Origin: Doris montereyensis
Taxonomy: Eukaryota; Mollusca; Gastropoda; Nudibranchia; Dorididae
DNA: 64,000 nt
Direction: 5' to 3'
NCBI GenBank assembly: GCA_037039925.1
Contig: JAXRKP010000689.1
Span: 60,001-124,000 of the forward strand
The stretch's first letter is position 1. Each line of letters starts with the position of its first letter. A model generated the notes under the pieces. The model was given only the letters and a program-made list of their open reading frames with translations, was not told the DNA's origin and made no database searches. Shown piece after piece: positions 11,101 to 40,418 of the stretch. The translations under genes were made by a program, and so were the position numbers.

Positions 11101-14100
11101 GCCGTTCTCTGTTGCAATTCAAGAACATGGAAGTCATGACATGTGTCCATTTGAATTGCTGCACACAGTTTTATCTTCTCATCTACTTATATGTAAATCC
11201 ATCATGACAGAATATTTCATTTCATTTTAAAAGGCGAACATGAAATATACACGCCTCACTTATACGCTCAAGCAAAGCACCTTTGCACTGTATTAATGAC
11301 AATGCTTATCAATATCATTGGGATTGTCGTGTTTGAAAAGGTAATCTTTGTTCAGAGATAGGATAAATTTATCATAATACTCTCTCCTTTTTCATTTAAT
11401 TGCTCACGCAGACATAATTGGAATGCATTTTTTAAAATTGTTTATTACCATTCTTTATGCTCTGAATAATTTAATTTGTTTTTATAATATATAAACCAAA
11501 TTGACTGAAACTGAAATAAGTTAACACATCTCATTTCAAATTGGTAATAAGAATATAGAGATTTAAAAAAAAAAAAAAAAGAAGGATTACAGATCCACAC
11601 AGCTACCGTTGAGTTGTGACAAAATATCCTTTGTATCATGAAATCAGAAGCAGAAAAATGAAAATTTTACTGCTTTTACCGTCCATACCTTGTCTTACTT
11701 TGCAGATTTTAAACTCATGCATCTGTTTGTCACAAGCACAGCTTGAACAGACATGCTAATGCTAATTAAATTACCTGAGAAATCACTGATTTATATCAGC
11801 GTTTTTAAAGCAATATCAAATTCCTGAAAGTGACCCTAATAATCTGATATTTCAGTTTTAGTGGAAGAATGTGTGATGATGGTCATATTTATTTTCATTT
11901 GAGTGTGTATATGTTTGGGGATTGGTGTGTGTGTGTGTGTGGGGGGGGGGGTTGATTTGTGTGAATGTGAAATGTTTTGATTTACTCTTGTCTTCATTCC
12001 AGTTTAATCCAGGCTGTCCTATTAAGTCACATATGTACTATAGTATAAGTTGCTTACTATATATAAAAACACCTAACTGAAGCAAAATGTAAATGCTAGA
12101 AATATAGGTGATATATGACATCAGCTAAAGGAAATGTATTTTTCTCTTTACTATTATGCTTATATTAATAACATGGGCCTTGAATTGTCCAGTAAACCAT
12201 GGGCCTTTTTCTGTAGCTTGTGTATGGGCTTCTTTGTTAGTTTCCTCATGTTTAGCAGTTGGCTTTTGTCTTGCTTCTGTGCTCATGAGAGATTTTAAGG
12301 CTTGTGTTATGTTATGATGTGTTTCTGATCGTATCATCATGTGTAATATGATTTCTTAGCTATCATCTTCGGATGGCTTTTTGTCATTAAAAAGGTTTTG
12401 TTTTCTTTAAGATGGTTTTATGACTTCTGTTTTTGATCCTTGTCTGTTTGGAGATGTACGCTTACAGTACTTACACTAAAGAGAGCATAAATATCTTTCA
12501 AAGACAGAGACAATAACTTTGGCTTGTAAGAAACAAGTGAAAACAAAAAATGGACTTGAGTTTAAACACATTCCTTCCTTCCATACACGTTATGGCCCAT
12601 AGATAGAACCAGAATCTGTCCTGGTTTCACACATTTTATCTTGGACAAGACGCAGTCTGTCGCATACGAATGTTGATACACGTTTGCACCTGTTGTTTTA
12701 AACTGAAGGACGAAAAGAGGGCAGGTGTTTGAAAGGATAGATTGAGTGAAAATGTGATAAAGACGGAAATAAAAAGAAGAAGAAGACCCAAAAAGAGAGA
12801 CAGACTTAGAGGAATTTAATTTGAATGAACTTTTTACGAAGCTAAGAAAGCGAATGAGCCTGGAGTTCAACAGTCGTGAGGGGTTTATCGTAAGATTGAG
12901 AAGCAGCAAGAATGGACAAGGTGGAGAATCAGGAAAAGATAAATGTGATTAAAATACTGGTATACATTGTTTGATGGGTTTTTTCTTACCATTATGGCTT
13001 GCTCTAGAAGTCAAAGATCATTTCTAACTCCTTTAAAATTTCAACTCGCCAGACCAACGCAATTGAATAGATACAGAGTGAGACAGGTGAGGTATGCTAG
13101 TTATAGATTCAGAAGTCTTTATACAAGCGGAATCCACACGAACAAGACAACCTCCCTGACTGTCTCTTATTCAGGTGGAAAGTGTATGTTTCACCTTCTT
13201 TCCTTATGTCAGTTTCCATCACATTTTGTTTTTAAAATGCCTTTTCCTCAAGATAGTTGACTTAAGCATTAGGACATTTTTGAACACCAGTGAAGAATTA
13301 AATCATTCATTCAGGAATTAATGGCATTCAACATCTTCCCTTTTTGTATTAAAATGTGTGAAGACAAGAGTAATACAACAAGCAGACATTATTGTATAAA
13401 ATGGTTTTGTTTGTTACTTTCATTAACTCATCCACCATATGCAGTGATCTTGAGGAAACAGCAAGATGAGAGACATGTGACAGGAAAAAAGTAAGTCTTA
13501 CCAGTAGCAAAAATAATAGCATCCGCCAATGACCCACCAGATAAACACTGGCAATATGCGAGTGTGAGCATCACATTAGCATCAACACAAATCAGTCATT
13601 AAGAATGTTCCATAAAGTGATGAGAGAAAAAGTCTTTAAACCAAGTTAACAGAAAATTGTTTACATTGTTAATTATCTTACAAGATGAATGGGACTAATT
13701 GTTTTTGTATTACAGAGTAAATTGTATTTTCTTAAATCAATTATTGTCAGTGGAGGAAAAACAGGAAATAACATTGACAAAAAAAAATGTCACTGATACT
13801 GACATTATCTTCACAATAGTCTTTTTATTTCATCATACAATGACAGTTGTTAAAAATGATAATAATATTAAGTAAAAAGTAACACAATATTAAAGCATTT
13901 TTGACTGAAAAACATTTGAAATTTCATTGCACATGAACTTACCCTGTTTAAGTTAATGTACAGGGAAACACTGCCAAACATCAATAATAGAAATGTTGAA
14001 GATGCACATATTTCTTCATATAACAATGGTACATAATTGCTTTCTGAATTTCACACATTAGCAACTGGGACAATTTGCAACATTTTAAAATAAAATTTTA

Positions 14101-14594
14101 CAACAGAGAAAAACTTAGTTGTAAACTTCATCAGGCTTTCACACCCTTTTTTTTTGACAAAATAAGTAGGTGACTGAATAACGAAGTTTTAAAAAAAGAT
14201 TCAAATCAGTTTCAACGTTATACATTTATTTAGCTTGTCCAAACTGCCCCGTTTTTCCGTTTATCGCGGCGTGAGTCGCAGATTTACCTAATTTTCAATC
14301 CTAATCACCTTGTGCCCTCTCTTCTACACAACGTAGCCATTGGAAAGTTCTATTCAACTTGTCAAGCCCTTTCCAATCATGTGTGTTGTGATAGGGACGG
14401 TGTAATACAATGTGCTCTCACACTCTAATAAATGAGGGTGGTCAGCCGTGAAAGTCAGTGGCGGCCCGGAGAAAAACAAGCTCACCAGACACCCCTCTCT
14501 TTCTTCGTGTTATGCAATAGCTCAATGAATGATAGTCGGCTCTGATTGGTCAAATCAGATTGTGCTAAAAATAGGCTTTACAATGATACCCATT

Positions 14595-14905
14595 ACTCCC
14601 ACCGATGTCAAAGTTTAGAGCTCATCCTAGGCGATTAAAGTTGTTAAACACTCCATAGAGCCACTTACGTAAGAAACTCAGAGAAAACGAGCCCACCAAA
14701 AGAAAACTCATTCAATTTTGCATTAGAAACTACTTGTGTCATTAAATTTTGACTTTGCGAGTTACCGCGACAGACCTTTGTTTAACGCGTCCTCAACAAA
14801 AACACGGCCTTCTGACAAGAGACTCCGGTAATAAAGTTCTTTCCAGTGATAACAATTGCTTTTCCATCGCTTACACTTAAGATTTCGGTTTGGACTACCT
14901 AATTT
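14595..14905. repeat. Dispersed repeat, copy shared with 32505-32710
   Basis: Both copies carry GATGTCAAAGTT near the start and GTTTGGACTACCTAAT near the end, in the same order and orientation. No terminal repeats or coding capacity were seen. Confidence 0.6.
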
Positions 14906-17900
14906 ATTACATTAATTTCATCCTCATTCACAGAGAAATAAAAAAAGTTTTAAAATCTCATGAATACTATGAGAGAAAGTTGTAACGAATCAAAGATCCA
15001 ATATAATTTTGGCCACAAGCTATGAAATATTCTGCCGTTTTAAATAACATCAAAGAAGCTTGAAATTCAATCACAAGCACTGATGATTAGAAGTCATTTG
15101 TGATTGGGTCCTCCGCCTCTCCTTTCGAGTTCTCACTTGAGTTTTGACTAGTTTTGACCATCAGTGCCTTCCTTGCCACCAATTGAAGCTCAATTATATT
15201 TGAGGCAATAGACATCTCAATTTCATATTATAGCTCTAATAAAATGGAATGATGAATTGGAATGGATTTCTTGGGAAATCGAACAATTTTTTTTTACATC
15301 AATGCCCATCACAAAGGGTGATATGAGGGATTGGCAGATCGTTTCAATGTTGTTTAGAAAGCAAAACCTCAAGAGGTTGTTTATTTTATGTCCATCTCAT
15401 CTTCAACAGGATTCATGATTTTATGCCAAAAAAACATCCTGCATAGGACAAGCAGGTAGTTTTTACAAGCAAAACATCAGCTTTTAAAATATTGGCACTC
15501 TCATAATGGAAATCTGAAGGCCAAAACCTCCCATTTGTAGGACAAACGCTATGTGTTGGAATCGGAACAATAGTCCCCCCCCCCTCCCTGCTGTCTGACA
15601 TGGAATGGATGCCATAAAATAGTATGCAACAGTTCTATGAAAATAAATAGAACAGGAATTATCATCATCATTTAAATAAATAATAATACTTAAGAAGAAG
15701 ACTAGAGACGTACTTATTGTATTGAGCAATCAATGAATTAACCAAATGATATTAAAAACACACAGGAAAGAAAAAAGAAACACGCAAAACCACATTAAAA
15801 CCCTTTGTCCATTTTACACACAAAACCACATTAAAACCCTTTCTCCGTTTTACATGCATATCAAATGTACACCATTTGTCATAAAATGCCTGGTTAGCAG
15901 ATGACATTATTTTCTATATATCATATTTGGGGAAACAGATTTTTTTAATGTATGCACTTGTACATGAACCTCATGAACAATAAAGAATACTTTTTACTTA
16001 GTAAAAACATCCAAAATTACAATTTCATACCTTAATAAACAAACAAACAAAAAGATGCCGGTACGCTCAGAATACATGTCATAATAGTACTTGAACAATT
16101 TCACTGCCTTGATAAATTCTCATGTGCTTAAATGTAAGCACCATATGTTTAATAGAGTATTATTTGTCTTTTATTTCCTTTTGAACACAAGAATGCTCTT
16201 ATGCTGACATGGTTACGAGAGAAAAAAGTTATATTATAAATAATATCCTTATGAGCTCACACCGTACACTGATAAGCAAAACTGTGTAAAGGTCACTATC
16301 TTTAACTATTTTAAAAGACTGGGTTCCTCTCTCATTTTTCATGACTAAACAAACCACGTCCACTTTCAAACAAACTAGCAGACAAAATGAAATACATATC
16401 CAATAGCATACTCGCTATGCCTTTATCAATCACAAACAAAACTGAATTGAAAAACTGAAGAATAAAACTTGAGTTCAATAACAAACAAAATCCCCAAAAA
16501 ACAAAAAAAATATGACATGCTTTATAGATATCATATCTATATATTTATATTTAAATTTTATGAGGGATATGATAATTTTATCCATATCATATATCACTAT
16601 TAATATTAGTATAATAGAGAGAGGTAACCGACACTCTAGTAAAAAAATTAGTTTGGTATCAACTATGTGTGTAGGATATGAATGTGGAGAATATAAATAG
16701 TATAATATTAAGATTTCTATAAATTTAGAGACTTCCGTATGATTTACTATTTTACCAAAACAAACTCAATACTTGAAGACATTTTGATCAATTTGACCTA
16801 TGTAATTTTAGAGTTATGACTTTGATGCTTTAACACAGTGAAAGAAAACAAAACTCAAATAGTCTTCAATGACCTTTTAATAGTTGTGTTTCCATTCCAA
16901 AAAGTCTAATAACCAATGCCAACAAACACCCCTAAATGAGTCTCTAACTGAACGCTTTCTCCATACGACAGATGTTTGACTTCATGCTATTCATAACCAT
17001 AGCATAAAGAGACATTGTGGTGAATGCATCAATGGATCAGGTACAGCGCTAATCTATGCTTTATTGTTTCTAAAATGAATCCATTCATCCATGCCTTCAG
17101 TCACACATGTTTGTCACAGCTGCATGGATCTGCTATCTGAAGCTGTCAAATGAGACATAACCACAAAAAAGAAATCTACACACCTTCAAGTTACAAGCCT
17201 GATTGGTGCTAGTTTTAGCACAATGACTGCAAAAAAAGATGGTTTAACATCAGTGGTCTTTTAATTCCCCATGAAGAACTACAATATGAAGTACATGCAA
17301 TTTATAAAAGAACTGTAATAGGGATTTAATTTTTGAAAATGTGTATAAGTGTATTTGACATTTGTTTTGAATAGGTATGAGGATCAAGACACATCTCAAT
17401 GAGCTCAGTGCTAGTTTATCCTGTCTCCATTTTTCTAGTCCTAAGAAATCAGGAACTCGTTGAAAAATGCATGGACGAAGAACAAAATGCATTTACAATA
17501 GCACAAATCAAAAGGCGCCATCGGGATATATATGTTATTTTATAATCAACTCCTCTTACGTAAGTTAACAATACCTATAATTTTTCAAAAAGCAAAACTG
17601 GAGGTCAGACCAAATCAAATAGCTCTGAACTCACAATATATGTACATAATTGTATCAGTAAAGGCAAATACTTCAAATAAAATCAAGTACTCAAATATGA
17701 ACCTTGAAATTAAATTGTGTAAATGAGACAAACACTGAAACCTGAGAATTAAATTATTGTTATCCTTATTATTAATTGTCATTGAGAGAAAAACAAAATA
17801 ACTTAATCAAGTAAACTTAAGATTTTACAGTCCTCGGTGCAAAAATATAATGACCTTTCTCTGCCCGAGTATGTTTTCTTCATTGTCTCCAGTATTTGAA

Positions 17901-20900
17901 AAATATTTGCTTCTATAGGGTGACATTTACAAACTTTACAATATACATACAAAAAAATGAAAAGAAAATAGTTGAGTGAATTATTTTACAAGATGAACGT
18001 CTTTGAATAATGACTCAACAAACATTTTATTACAAAATAAAAGAAAGGAAGAAAGAAAGAAGATAAAACAACAAAATAATTAAGAATGGGAAGATAATTC
18101 CTCTTTAGATATGTCAACAACAAAAAAGAGACACATCAATAAATATCTGTCTTATGATTATGTAGTGTAAAAATATGATGAGTTCCTCTTTACATGCTGT
18201 GTGAACCATAAAAACAAGAAACTTATTGGATGTTTTGGCATCCGGATACACACGACTTGAATTTTTTTAAAAGAAAGATACAGCAATATTTCTTGTTTTC
18301 AATTTCACGGCAGACATTTCATTCATCAAAATCTTATGGTCTGAGTCTGACTAGTATATATGTACTAGTCTTCTTCAAAATCTGTAAAAATTAAAAACAT
18401 GCTTGGTTAAAGCAGTTATCTGTCTTTCACTAACTTCTGTTGAATTTTCAGATTTTTTTATGATGTTTTCCTTTCAGAACTGGAATTTTATCGGAAATAA
18501 ACCAGATGCATATATGGCACTCACATTAATCCCTCAAATTACAACCAATCAAAAATAAGCACAAAGGCTCTCAATGAGTCACAATCACTGCCAAATTTCC
18601 ATAGTGCTGTGGTTAACATGATTTCAGAAATGTATTTAAGTGACACACATCAAATATGGAATATGAAGAAAAGAGACAAACATAAAAAATAAAAATTATC
18701 TTTGGTATATACAACTGGAAATTTACAATATGCAAGATTGAAGCAGGATCAATTTTTCTATTATCTGACACACAAAAATCAGAACCAAATGGACCATCCC
18801 ATCAACCAAATATGCATAGAACACAAGAGCAAACATGTTCTCTTCCAAACATGTTATAGAGTATATCATTTCTGTGGTTCTCTGCTAACTGTCAAAAAAC
18901 AAAATGGTTCAAGTTTGTTTTTTAACACCAAAGTAAACATGCCCATTTATCTGTCATCCAATCACTGCTATGGCAAGGAAACATTTCATCTCAGTCTCAG
19001 TATTACCATAACGGCCCAAGCCAAATTTCATGGTTTTGTGCTTATATCTAATGCTTATTTTTTTGGAGATGCATATAGATCTTTGGAAGGGTTTTAAAAT
19101 TCATTTCATAGTTGAAAAATGTATTGATATTATGTTCTTATTCAACCTTTTTCAAAGTTTCAAGTTCTTTTGCGGGAATTTTACTTTCCTTCGGTTTGAG
19201 ATTTTATTTGGGAAGCAGGGGGAGAGAGAATGTGGATGAGAAGAGGAAAATGTTTAACATTAGCCAAAGTTTGGCAATCCTACTTAATATTTGGGGTTAT
19301 AGTTTGTTCTTTTTGGCAACGATAGCATACATATGCAAATGTAAGATGAAGAACATAATATTTAAGGTATTCATCTAATGCCATCGAGTATCGATCAAAT
19401 GGTTCTGTTGTGAGGGTTTTTGGAAACATTGCCTTCAGACATTCAGAAATGAATTTTTCTTATTTACACATAATTTTGTTTTTGGAACATCAAGGATAAA
19501 TTAATTTCTTTTCACACGCAATTACTTTTTTTCCAAGTTTAAAAGCAGAAATGATTGTGACAGTACTGTGAGTAAATGTATCTCGTCTTGTTGATGAAAT
19601 GTTGTAAATAATCATAACACAATTTTAAGTTCATCGTTGCCTGGCAATCCCTGGCAGTACAGGATAGGCAAGTCTGGCATGCAGGCAACGTAACACAAAT
19701 CAGCTTAAGTCCCCTTCTTTTCTCTGCCACACCACAGGCCTTTTGATGAGGATGGGAGAATGACAATTAATGACAATACTGATAAAATCTACAATGGCAC
19801 AAATGAGTATGAAAACCTGAGGCACACGCTAATATGACCTAATTCCTGCTATTGGGATTCATTAATGACTTTTCTTTTCTAAAGAACTGACTAATGCACA
19901 CTTAAAAATGGGTGAATGGAATCTTGCTTTACTAAATCACGCTCAGAAAATGTGTTGCTATAATACTGGGGTTTTTTATTGAAAGAATTTCATTTCAGAC
20001 TCAAAATTGTTAAAAACTTACTAGCCATAGAACGTCAAAATAACAATGAGAATCTCTGGTTCTTTAACCAAGAATTGAAATAACATCACTGAGCTAATCA
20101 TTTGCCTCTATCCAATCAAAAATGGGACAATATTACCCCCAAGCATGGAAAAAGATCAAATGTAAAGCAGATTATTCCTTTCCATTCTCATTGGAACTAA
20201 ATGCATTGAATTCACCGGTTTGATGGGTGAGCAAGCAGAGACGACTTTTAAGTTAACAATGTGGCCAATAATACTTCCAGTCAATCTCTTAGATTAAAAA
20301 AAGGGACATAAAGAATAGAGACTATGTACTCAAACCAGTTTCCCACATAAATCAAGAGAAAGCAGCATTTTGCAAACTTAGGTTGCATGAAGAGAATCCA
20401 TAATTTTCTTGTAATGCCAAACATGATGATGTAATTTATGACATTCAGTCTGTAAAAACATGGAGTTGTCATGATCAATTGCACAAAATCTAGTTTCACA
20501 TGGGTTTGTTAGGTTATCAAGCCACAGCATCAGATTTGACATATCATGAACCTTCGATATGTATAAATCAGAAGAGAAAGTAAGTTTGTTTTCATAAAAA
20601 CAATTCTTTCATGGTCACTGGAAAGGAAAATCACCAACTACTAAAGATTCTAAAGAAAACAATGTCTAGCCAGTTGTAGATTTAGCAAAGGATTACATTG
20701 ATAATAGATAATGGAAAAAATAAATAACGTACAAAAAATTACTGTCAAGTTATCAGACAGACACTTCACAAACCCATTAGCAAAGTTACAATAAGCAAAT
20801 GGATTACGTTGCCATCAGAAGAAGAAAAAGATACAGGCATAAAACAGTTCATGTCATGTTGGTCACATTTAGGCAGGAATGCCTCGACTCATAAACCAAA

Positions 20901-21920
20901 ATGTTACCAGATGCATTATTTTTTAAACTTACAAGCATTTTGGACGAAGTTTACTGGAATCTTGTTCCTTGACTCTTTTTTTATTTAATAATTATTAACA
21001 CTATCTTAATGCAAAAATCATCAATCTTACTTTACAAGCACATAATCTAGAGTTGTTGATTTTATTAACTTTGTCAGTTTAATAAAAGACTGCAACCTCG
21101 TGTATTATTTTCATATTTTCAGTTCTGAATAAGATTTGAACTCTTGGGAGGCACACCTGAAGTTATGTTTTTGCTTTTGAGTTTAGGTTTTTGCTTTTAG
21201 TATGTACATGAGTAACTGTCAAAATACAGTCATCCTATATCATTGAAAAGTTTGTAGCATCCCTGGTTGCTATAGAAATGGCCACCATCTTGGATTTTGA
21301 CTCAATTTTCAAAATCTATCTCCTCCTTTAGTTATGAATAAAATCACTCAAAACCTGTGCACATCATCTTTCCATTTAATATCTAAAGAGCGACGTCGGG
21401 TTTTTTCGATATTTTGGATAAATTTTTTTAATGAATTTTTGAAAATACTATATATCGTGAATGGACAAAAACAGCGTTTTTATTACAACAAAAATTCTCA
21501 AAAAGTTAACAATATATTTTTTAAAAACGACGTCATTCTATTAACACTGACAAGAGGAACCTGTGCCAAATGTAATACAAGTCGTTCGGTAAATGGCGGA
21601 GATGTGGAAAAACTACTTTTCGAGAAAAATGCAAGTAAAAAAATCAAAAGAAAATAACACAAAACAAACGCTTCAGACAGGTTTCCCTTGTTGTAGCAGC
21701 CCCCTTACTCTTTCGACAACCTCTAGCATTGTTACTTATGTAAATAGGGTTATAAATCTAGGTTTAGATGTGTACTGTTGTGAAAACAGACGATCGAAAT
21801 AACCAGTTTTTTGTTTTCCTCTATATACTATGCTTGTGCGCGTGTTTACACACACTGACTCGCAACGCCTCTTATATCACACAGCGATGGGAGACGCGTT
21901 CATCGGTGGCGGCAAATTGA

Positions 21921-22083
21921 GGTTAAGTCGTGTGTTACCACATTTGGCGATTAACCGTCAATATACGGGTTTCTACTGCCATTTTCTCAGACAGTGTTAG
22001 GGTTGAGTCGTGTGTTACCACATTTGGCGATTAACCGCCAATATAGGGGTTTTTGCTGCCATTTTCTCAGTCAGTGTTAGGGT
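21921..22083. repeat. 80-bp direct duplication
   Basis: Two copies of a unit containing GTCGTGTGTTACCACATTTG, with an exact 80-base period and few substitutions. Confidence 0.9.
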
Positions 22084-25048
22084 AATTTACATCAAAATTT
22101 TGATTGTTTTTACCTATCCTCGCCTACAAAATACTTTGTAAAAACAATTTATACGTATATGGACATTTTTCTGTCATGAACTTGTAGATAAATGATCGTT
22201 CTACCTGAATATGCAAAGAACAGAAAATCAACCTTTTGGTCCAAACCTCACCAGTCCAGGTGCCCCCCCCCCTCTCCCTTAAGTCTCATATTATGAGGGA
22301 ATGCGCCATGAAGGTAAGTTAATATTATACATATAGTCAAGGCTTCACTAAATAATGACAACTGCTTTAAATTCTGATCTTGTGACGATGAAAGGGGGGT
22401 GACTAGATGGCATTCTAGTGATATTCTCTCTCAAAGGATAAATGCAGGTTTGGGAAACGACCGCTGTTGCAACTATGATTAAACTCAATCACATGTGCGA
22501 CTAGAGAAACTATAAGGATTTTTTTTTTGGCGCAGCATCTATTCACATAATTAAGTATTAATTAAATGATATCAAAATATAAATATAAAACAAAACATTC
22601 AATGCCCTCAATTCGTAATTGCTTTGTATATTGTTGATGATCGTTTTATCCTAATATACGAGCATATTAACTGATCAATTGTTAGTAAGACACACAAAAA
22701 TGCAAAGGCAGGAAATGAATTGAAAGGAAAATACTGCAGCATTTCTGAAAGACGATATAAGTACATTTCATGCCTGATGGACAAGGAAGTGGGAAATATG
22801 CACCCTGTGCCAAAAGCAAGGAAATAACATGGAAGCACCTTGTACGGGTTTAGAATGAACACAAGAATAAATAGGGACATCAGTGTGAGACACTGTTACA
22901 ATGGCAGATTAGTACATGGCTGCTGTATGTACACGATGAGTATATGCATGCATTCTCTCAAATGTCTAAGAGTTTCCATCATGAACAAAATGAACTGTTT
23001 ATAATCAAAATAAAGTGTATGATTCTCTAAAACAGAAAAAAAGTAACATGCCATTTTTAAAGACAAAAAACTCCAAAACAAACAAAACCACAGAACAGTT
23101 AAGAAAAAGAAAAAAATATGAGAAAACAAAATTAAAAATGGGTTAAAAAAAACCAAACCAAAAAACATCAATAGCTTAAAATTCATATTATGCTGTGAGA
23201 TTAGTCCGTAACCAAATATGAAGAAAAGGGTTGCTGACATATTGACTTCCAAAAATGATGCATAGAGATTCGAAATCATTAAGTATTACCCTCAGGAAGA
23301 GACTGCTTCCATTGTATATCAAACACTTAACATTTTCTCCGATGGACCTAAAAACAATTTTAATGGATGTATCTTCAAAAGAAAGACAGACACAAAATCC
23401 AAAAATAACTAGGCGTTCAACCTGGCAAAGAGTGATTTTAAGCATTAGAACTCCTAAGCGCCCTTTAAGACAGGCAGTTACATTGAGTTGAATATATTAC
23501 ATTACAATGATAAGCTCATAATATTTTTAAAATTTAACTGTAAGAGTTTAACAACATGCAATGAAAAGATATTCATACTTGAATACCAGTAATAATTTGT
23601 CTATTCCAGTATTGTTTATACAAACAACAAGGCAATGTTCATTTTAAATTTTGTTTCTTCATATTCTTACTTGTAAATGACTGACTATTGCTACTAAAAT
23701 AATAAATAGGAGAAAGGTGACAACTGTGTAGCATAGAAGTTAGATGTTACAACCTGAGTTATAAAAGTACCCGTAAGGCAATAATAAAAATATTAATAAT
23801 ATAATAATAATAATAATAATAGAAATAATAATATAAAGAGAAGAACAAGACTGACAGTCATCATATAAATATTTTTTTCTGGTAAAGATAGAATAAATCT
23901 GACTGAGATCAATATGTGCACTACAGCTGCCAAAGTTGAACTGATCCTATTTCATTCACCAGCGATGAAAGGATTAAAATCATTGAATAGTGATTATGAA
24001 TGATGTATTACTTTCTGAAAGATTCATGGCTCAAAATCTATGTCATCTCTACGACTAGTACTAGCGATAAAGACATGACTGAAATTTCAATCTTTTGAAT
24101 AACATTTTAAAGAAAAACAAGAAATACTTCACGGAAGTGCACAATAAAGAAATAAAACAAACCCAATTGATTTACAACGCCAACAAATAAAAAAAGCCTT
24201 TGTTCATTCTCACATAAAATAAAATATGAAACCAACAATTTAAAAAGAAAAAGAAACACAAACTAACAAAACACAAAACAAAAAAAGTTTTTGACAATGA
24301 TCAAGTCATTCTTGCCCTTATCATTATTTAGCAACACAACTGCATCTTTAACTTGAACCTTGGAGTTGAATATTTGGAACACGTGGCGTGGATTGCTACT
24401 CCATTGACAATGGTATCAATGCGTCAGAACTGGCTTCTGTTTATCTTCAAGGACATCTGTTGTTAAAAAATGTACAAAGTTTAAAAAATGCTAAAAATCA
24501 ACCAAATACAAACAATAAAGAAAGAAAGAAAAATGAATTTTAACCACTTGGGACAACAGTAAAAGCCAAATATTGCTTCCAACAATGTAAAATATGGCAA
24601 TCCCCAAATTTTCACATTCATTGTCTTTTTTTCTTATTTTTCATAATTAAAAATGTTCCTTTTGCTTTTCCATTCCAACCCTTTTCTTTCTCTTCCTTCT
24701 CAAACCATTATTCATCACAATTCATCCCCTTCTTCCTTCAAATCATTCAGTTCGTGGCAAAATTCTACTTTACTTTCATTATTTTCATGGAGGCTAGATG
24801 GAAATTTGTAAAGTGTTCAGTATATATTCTATTGGAGGTCTGTGTTCCAATAGTAACACGGAAAATATTTTTCGCTTGATTCTAAATGTGGACAAGTTAG
24901 TGACTGTTATCAAGGAAAATTCAGTTGTTCCAAATGATCTGACACAACTGCCTACGTTGAACATGGAACCACATCTTAAAACCCTCATTGAAATCCCTTC
25001 GCCAGAAGACAGAAGATGATAAAGCTGACTCTTTGCCATCTATAAATC

Positions 25049-25329
25049 GACGGTCAAAGTCGCAAACCATGCAAGTCTAAAATTACTACCACATTTTTCA
25101 CATTAGGAAGCCCCTATGCTTTGTCTAGTTAGGATTCTGTGGCACAAGAACCAATAGAAACTTGTATAATAACCTATATGAGCAATCCGTGTGTCCCTAT
25201 TGGGTCTAGTTTTTGACACTTGCACACCATGTTTGTTTGTGAACATAGATTAAAAAGCACAGCATCATTTTATTTGATTTTTTCAAAACATCCAAAATTG
25301 GACTTCCACGGTTTGAGATTTTCACCGTC
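25049..25329. mobile_element. MITE with about 24-bp inverted termini, copy 1
   Basis: Starts GACGGTCAAAGTCGCAAACC and ends with the inverse of GACGGTGAAAATCTCAAACC. A second copy with the same interior (AGGATTCTGTGGCAC, CCCTATTGGGTCTAG) is at 43926-44222. No coding capacity. Superfamily unknown. Confidence 0.8.
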
Positions 25330-25717
25330 AAAATCATTTGTATTTATTCTTGAATGGTTGCTTCATTGATATCCATTACAACAGTGATCTCCCATATAGG
25401 AAACCTTTTAAATGGCAAAGAAATCTATTTGCATGTATAACTGTAGTATGTTTACATGTCACATTCAAAGTTTACCTTCACCTCCAAAGGAACCAGGTGC
25501 CAGGTAGAGCCTACATCAGTTTTAAAACACTGAATTCTAAAAGGTACATACTTTCCCTCTCTCCTCTAGGATTCAAACCTGGAGCATTCAGCCTCCAACG
25601 TTAAAGGTAAATCGTTTTACGTCATCATCACAAGCAGTTTGTTCTTACCCCCTACCATAATGTAAATAATGTGAGAAAGTTAAAAAAAACCAAAAAAAAA
25701 AAGCAGAAAAAGGTATA

Positions 25718-39725
<14,008 letters not shown>

Positions 39726-40211
39726 CTTGTTTTGCTACCGGAAGAATAATAATGAATGAAAATAATATCATATGATAGTTGTCTATGATGTTGTAAAGCA
39801 TTTGGAATATCTCGACACACCCACAAAAAATCCCCCGGTAAAATGTGCATGTCATTTTATAAAACTTGTAAAAAGTTATACAAAACATGATTATACTAGG
39901 AAAAAAGTTGTAAGGACTAAGATCAACGTAGCAATCTATTCCAAGGCCCTATATTATCTTTATACACTCTTCTTCCTTTACTCTGTTCCTTTATTGCATC
40001 GATACATTTGTAATGTGTATACATTTCGCACCTTTAGTGTAATTTTTTGCCTTGATTGATACTTCCTTTCATTCATTCTCTATCCTTTCTTCTTTCTAGA
40101 CCCAGTGAGATATAGATCTAGTCTTACAGTTATCCTCTTTTTTTCGTTCTTGTTTCCCATACTCACACCTCTCTCTCCCTTTCTTTCGTCTTTGCCTTTT
40201 TTCTTCTTCTT

Positions 40212-40418
<207 letters not shown>

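Larger units (their letters stand above)
3244..13300. other. Intergenic stretch, + strand T-rich, no exon recognised
   Basis: About 10 kb without a recognisable coding exon. It holds a 35-bp minisatellite (4204-4492), a 52-bp minisatellite (7259-7830), a repeat copy near 8045, a G18 run (8898-8915), a C run near 9780 and a GT/G run near 11924-11950. The + strand is visibly T-rich, like the introns of + strand genes here, so an unseen + strand transcript is possible. Confidence 0.5.
13300..25717. other. Long A-rich stretch downstream of the KIAA0930 homolog, no exon recognised
   Basis: About 12.4 kb in which no open frame resembles a known protein. The + strand is A-rich throughout, as over the introns of the minus-strand gene to its right, which would fit a very long 3' untranslated region or read-through of that gene. 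Minus-strand AATAAA hexamers exist (for example 13824-13829 and 25269-25274), but none can be chosen. Also present are an 80-bp duplication at 21921-22083, a repeat shared with 32505-32710 and a MITE at 25049-25329. Confidence 0.45.

Noticed and set aside
12967..13260. 97-residue + strand open frame rich in Arg/Ser
   Set aside because: No recognisable family, splice context or poly(A) signal; codon use is like the AT-rich surroundings.
18702..19097. 131-residue + strand open frame
   Set aside because: The longest open frame of a non-coding stretch, but no motif, and it lies antisense to the skew domain of the minus-strand gene.
22896..23279. 127-residue hydrophobic minus-strand open frame
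   Set aside because: Phe/Leu-rich as expected from reading A-rich DNA in antisense; not a convincing membrane protein.
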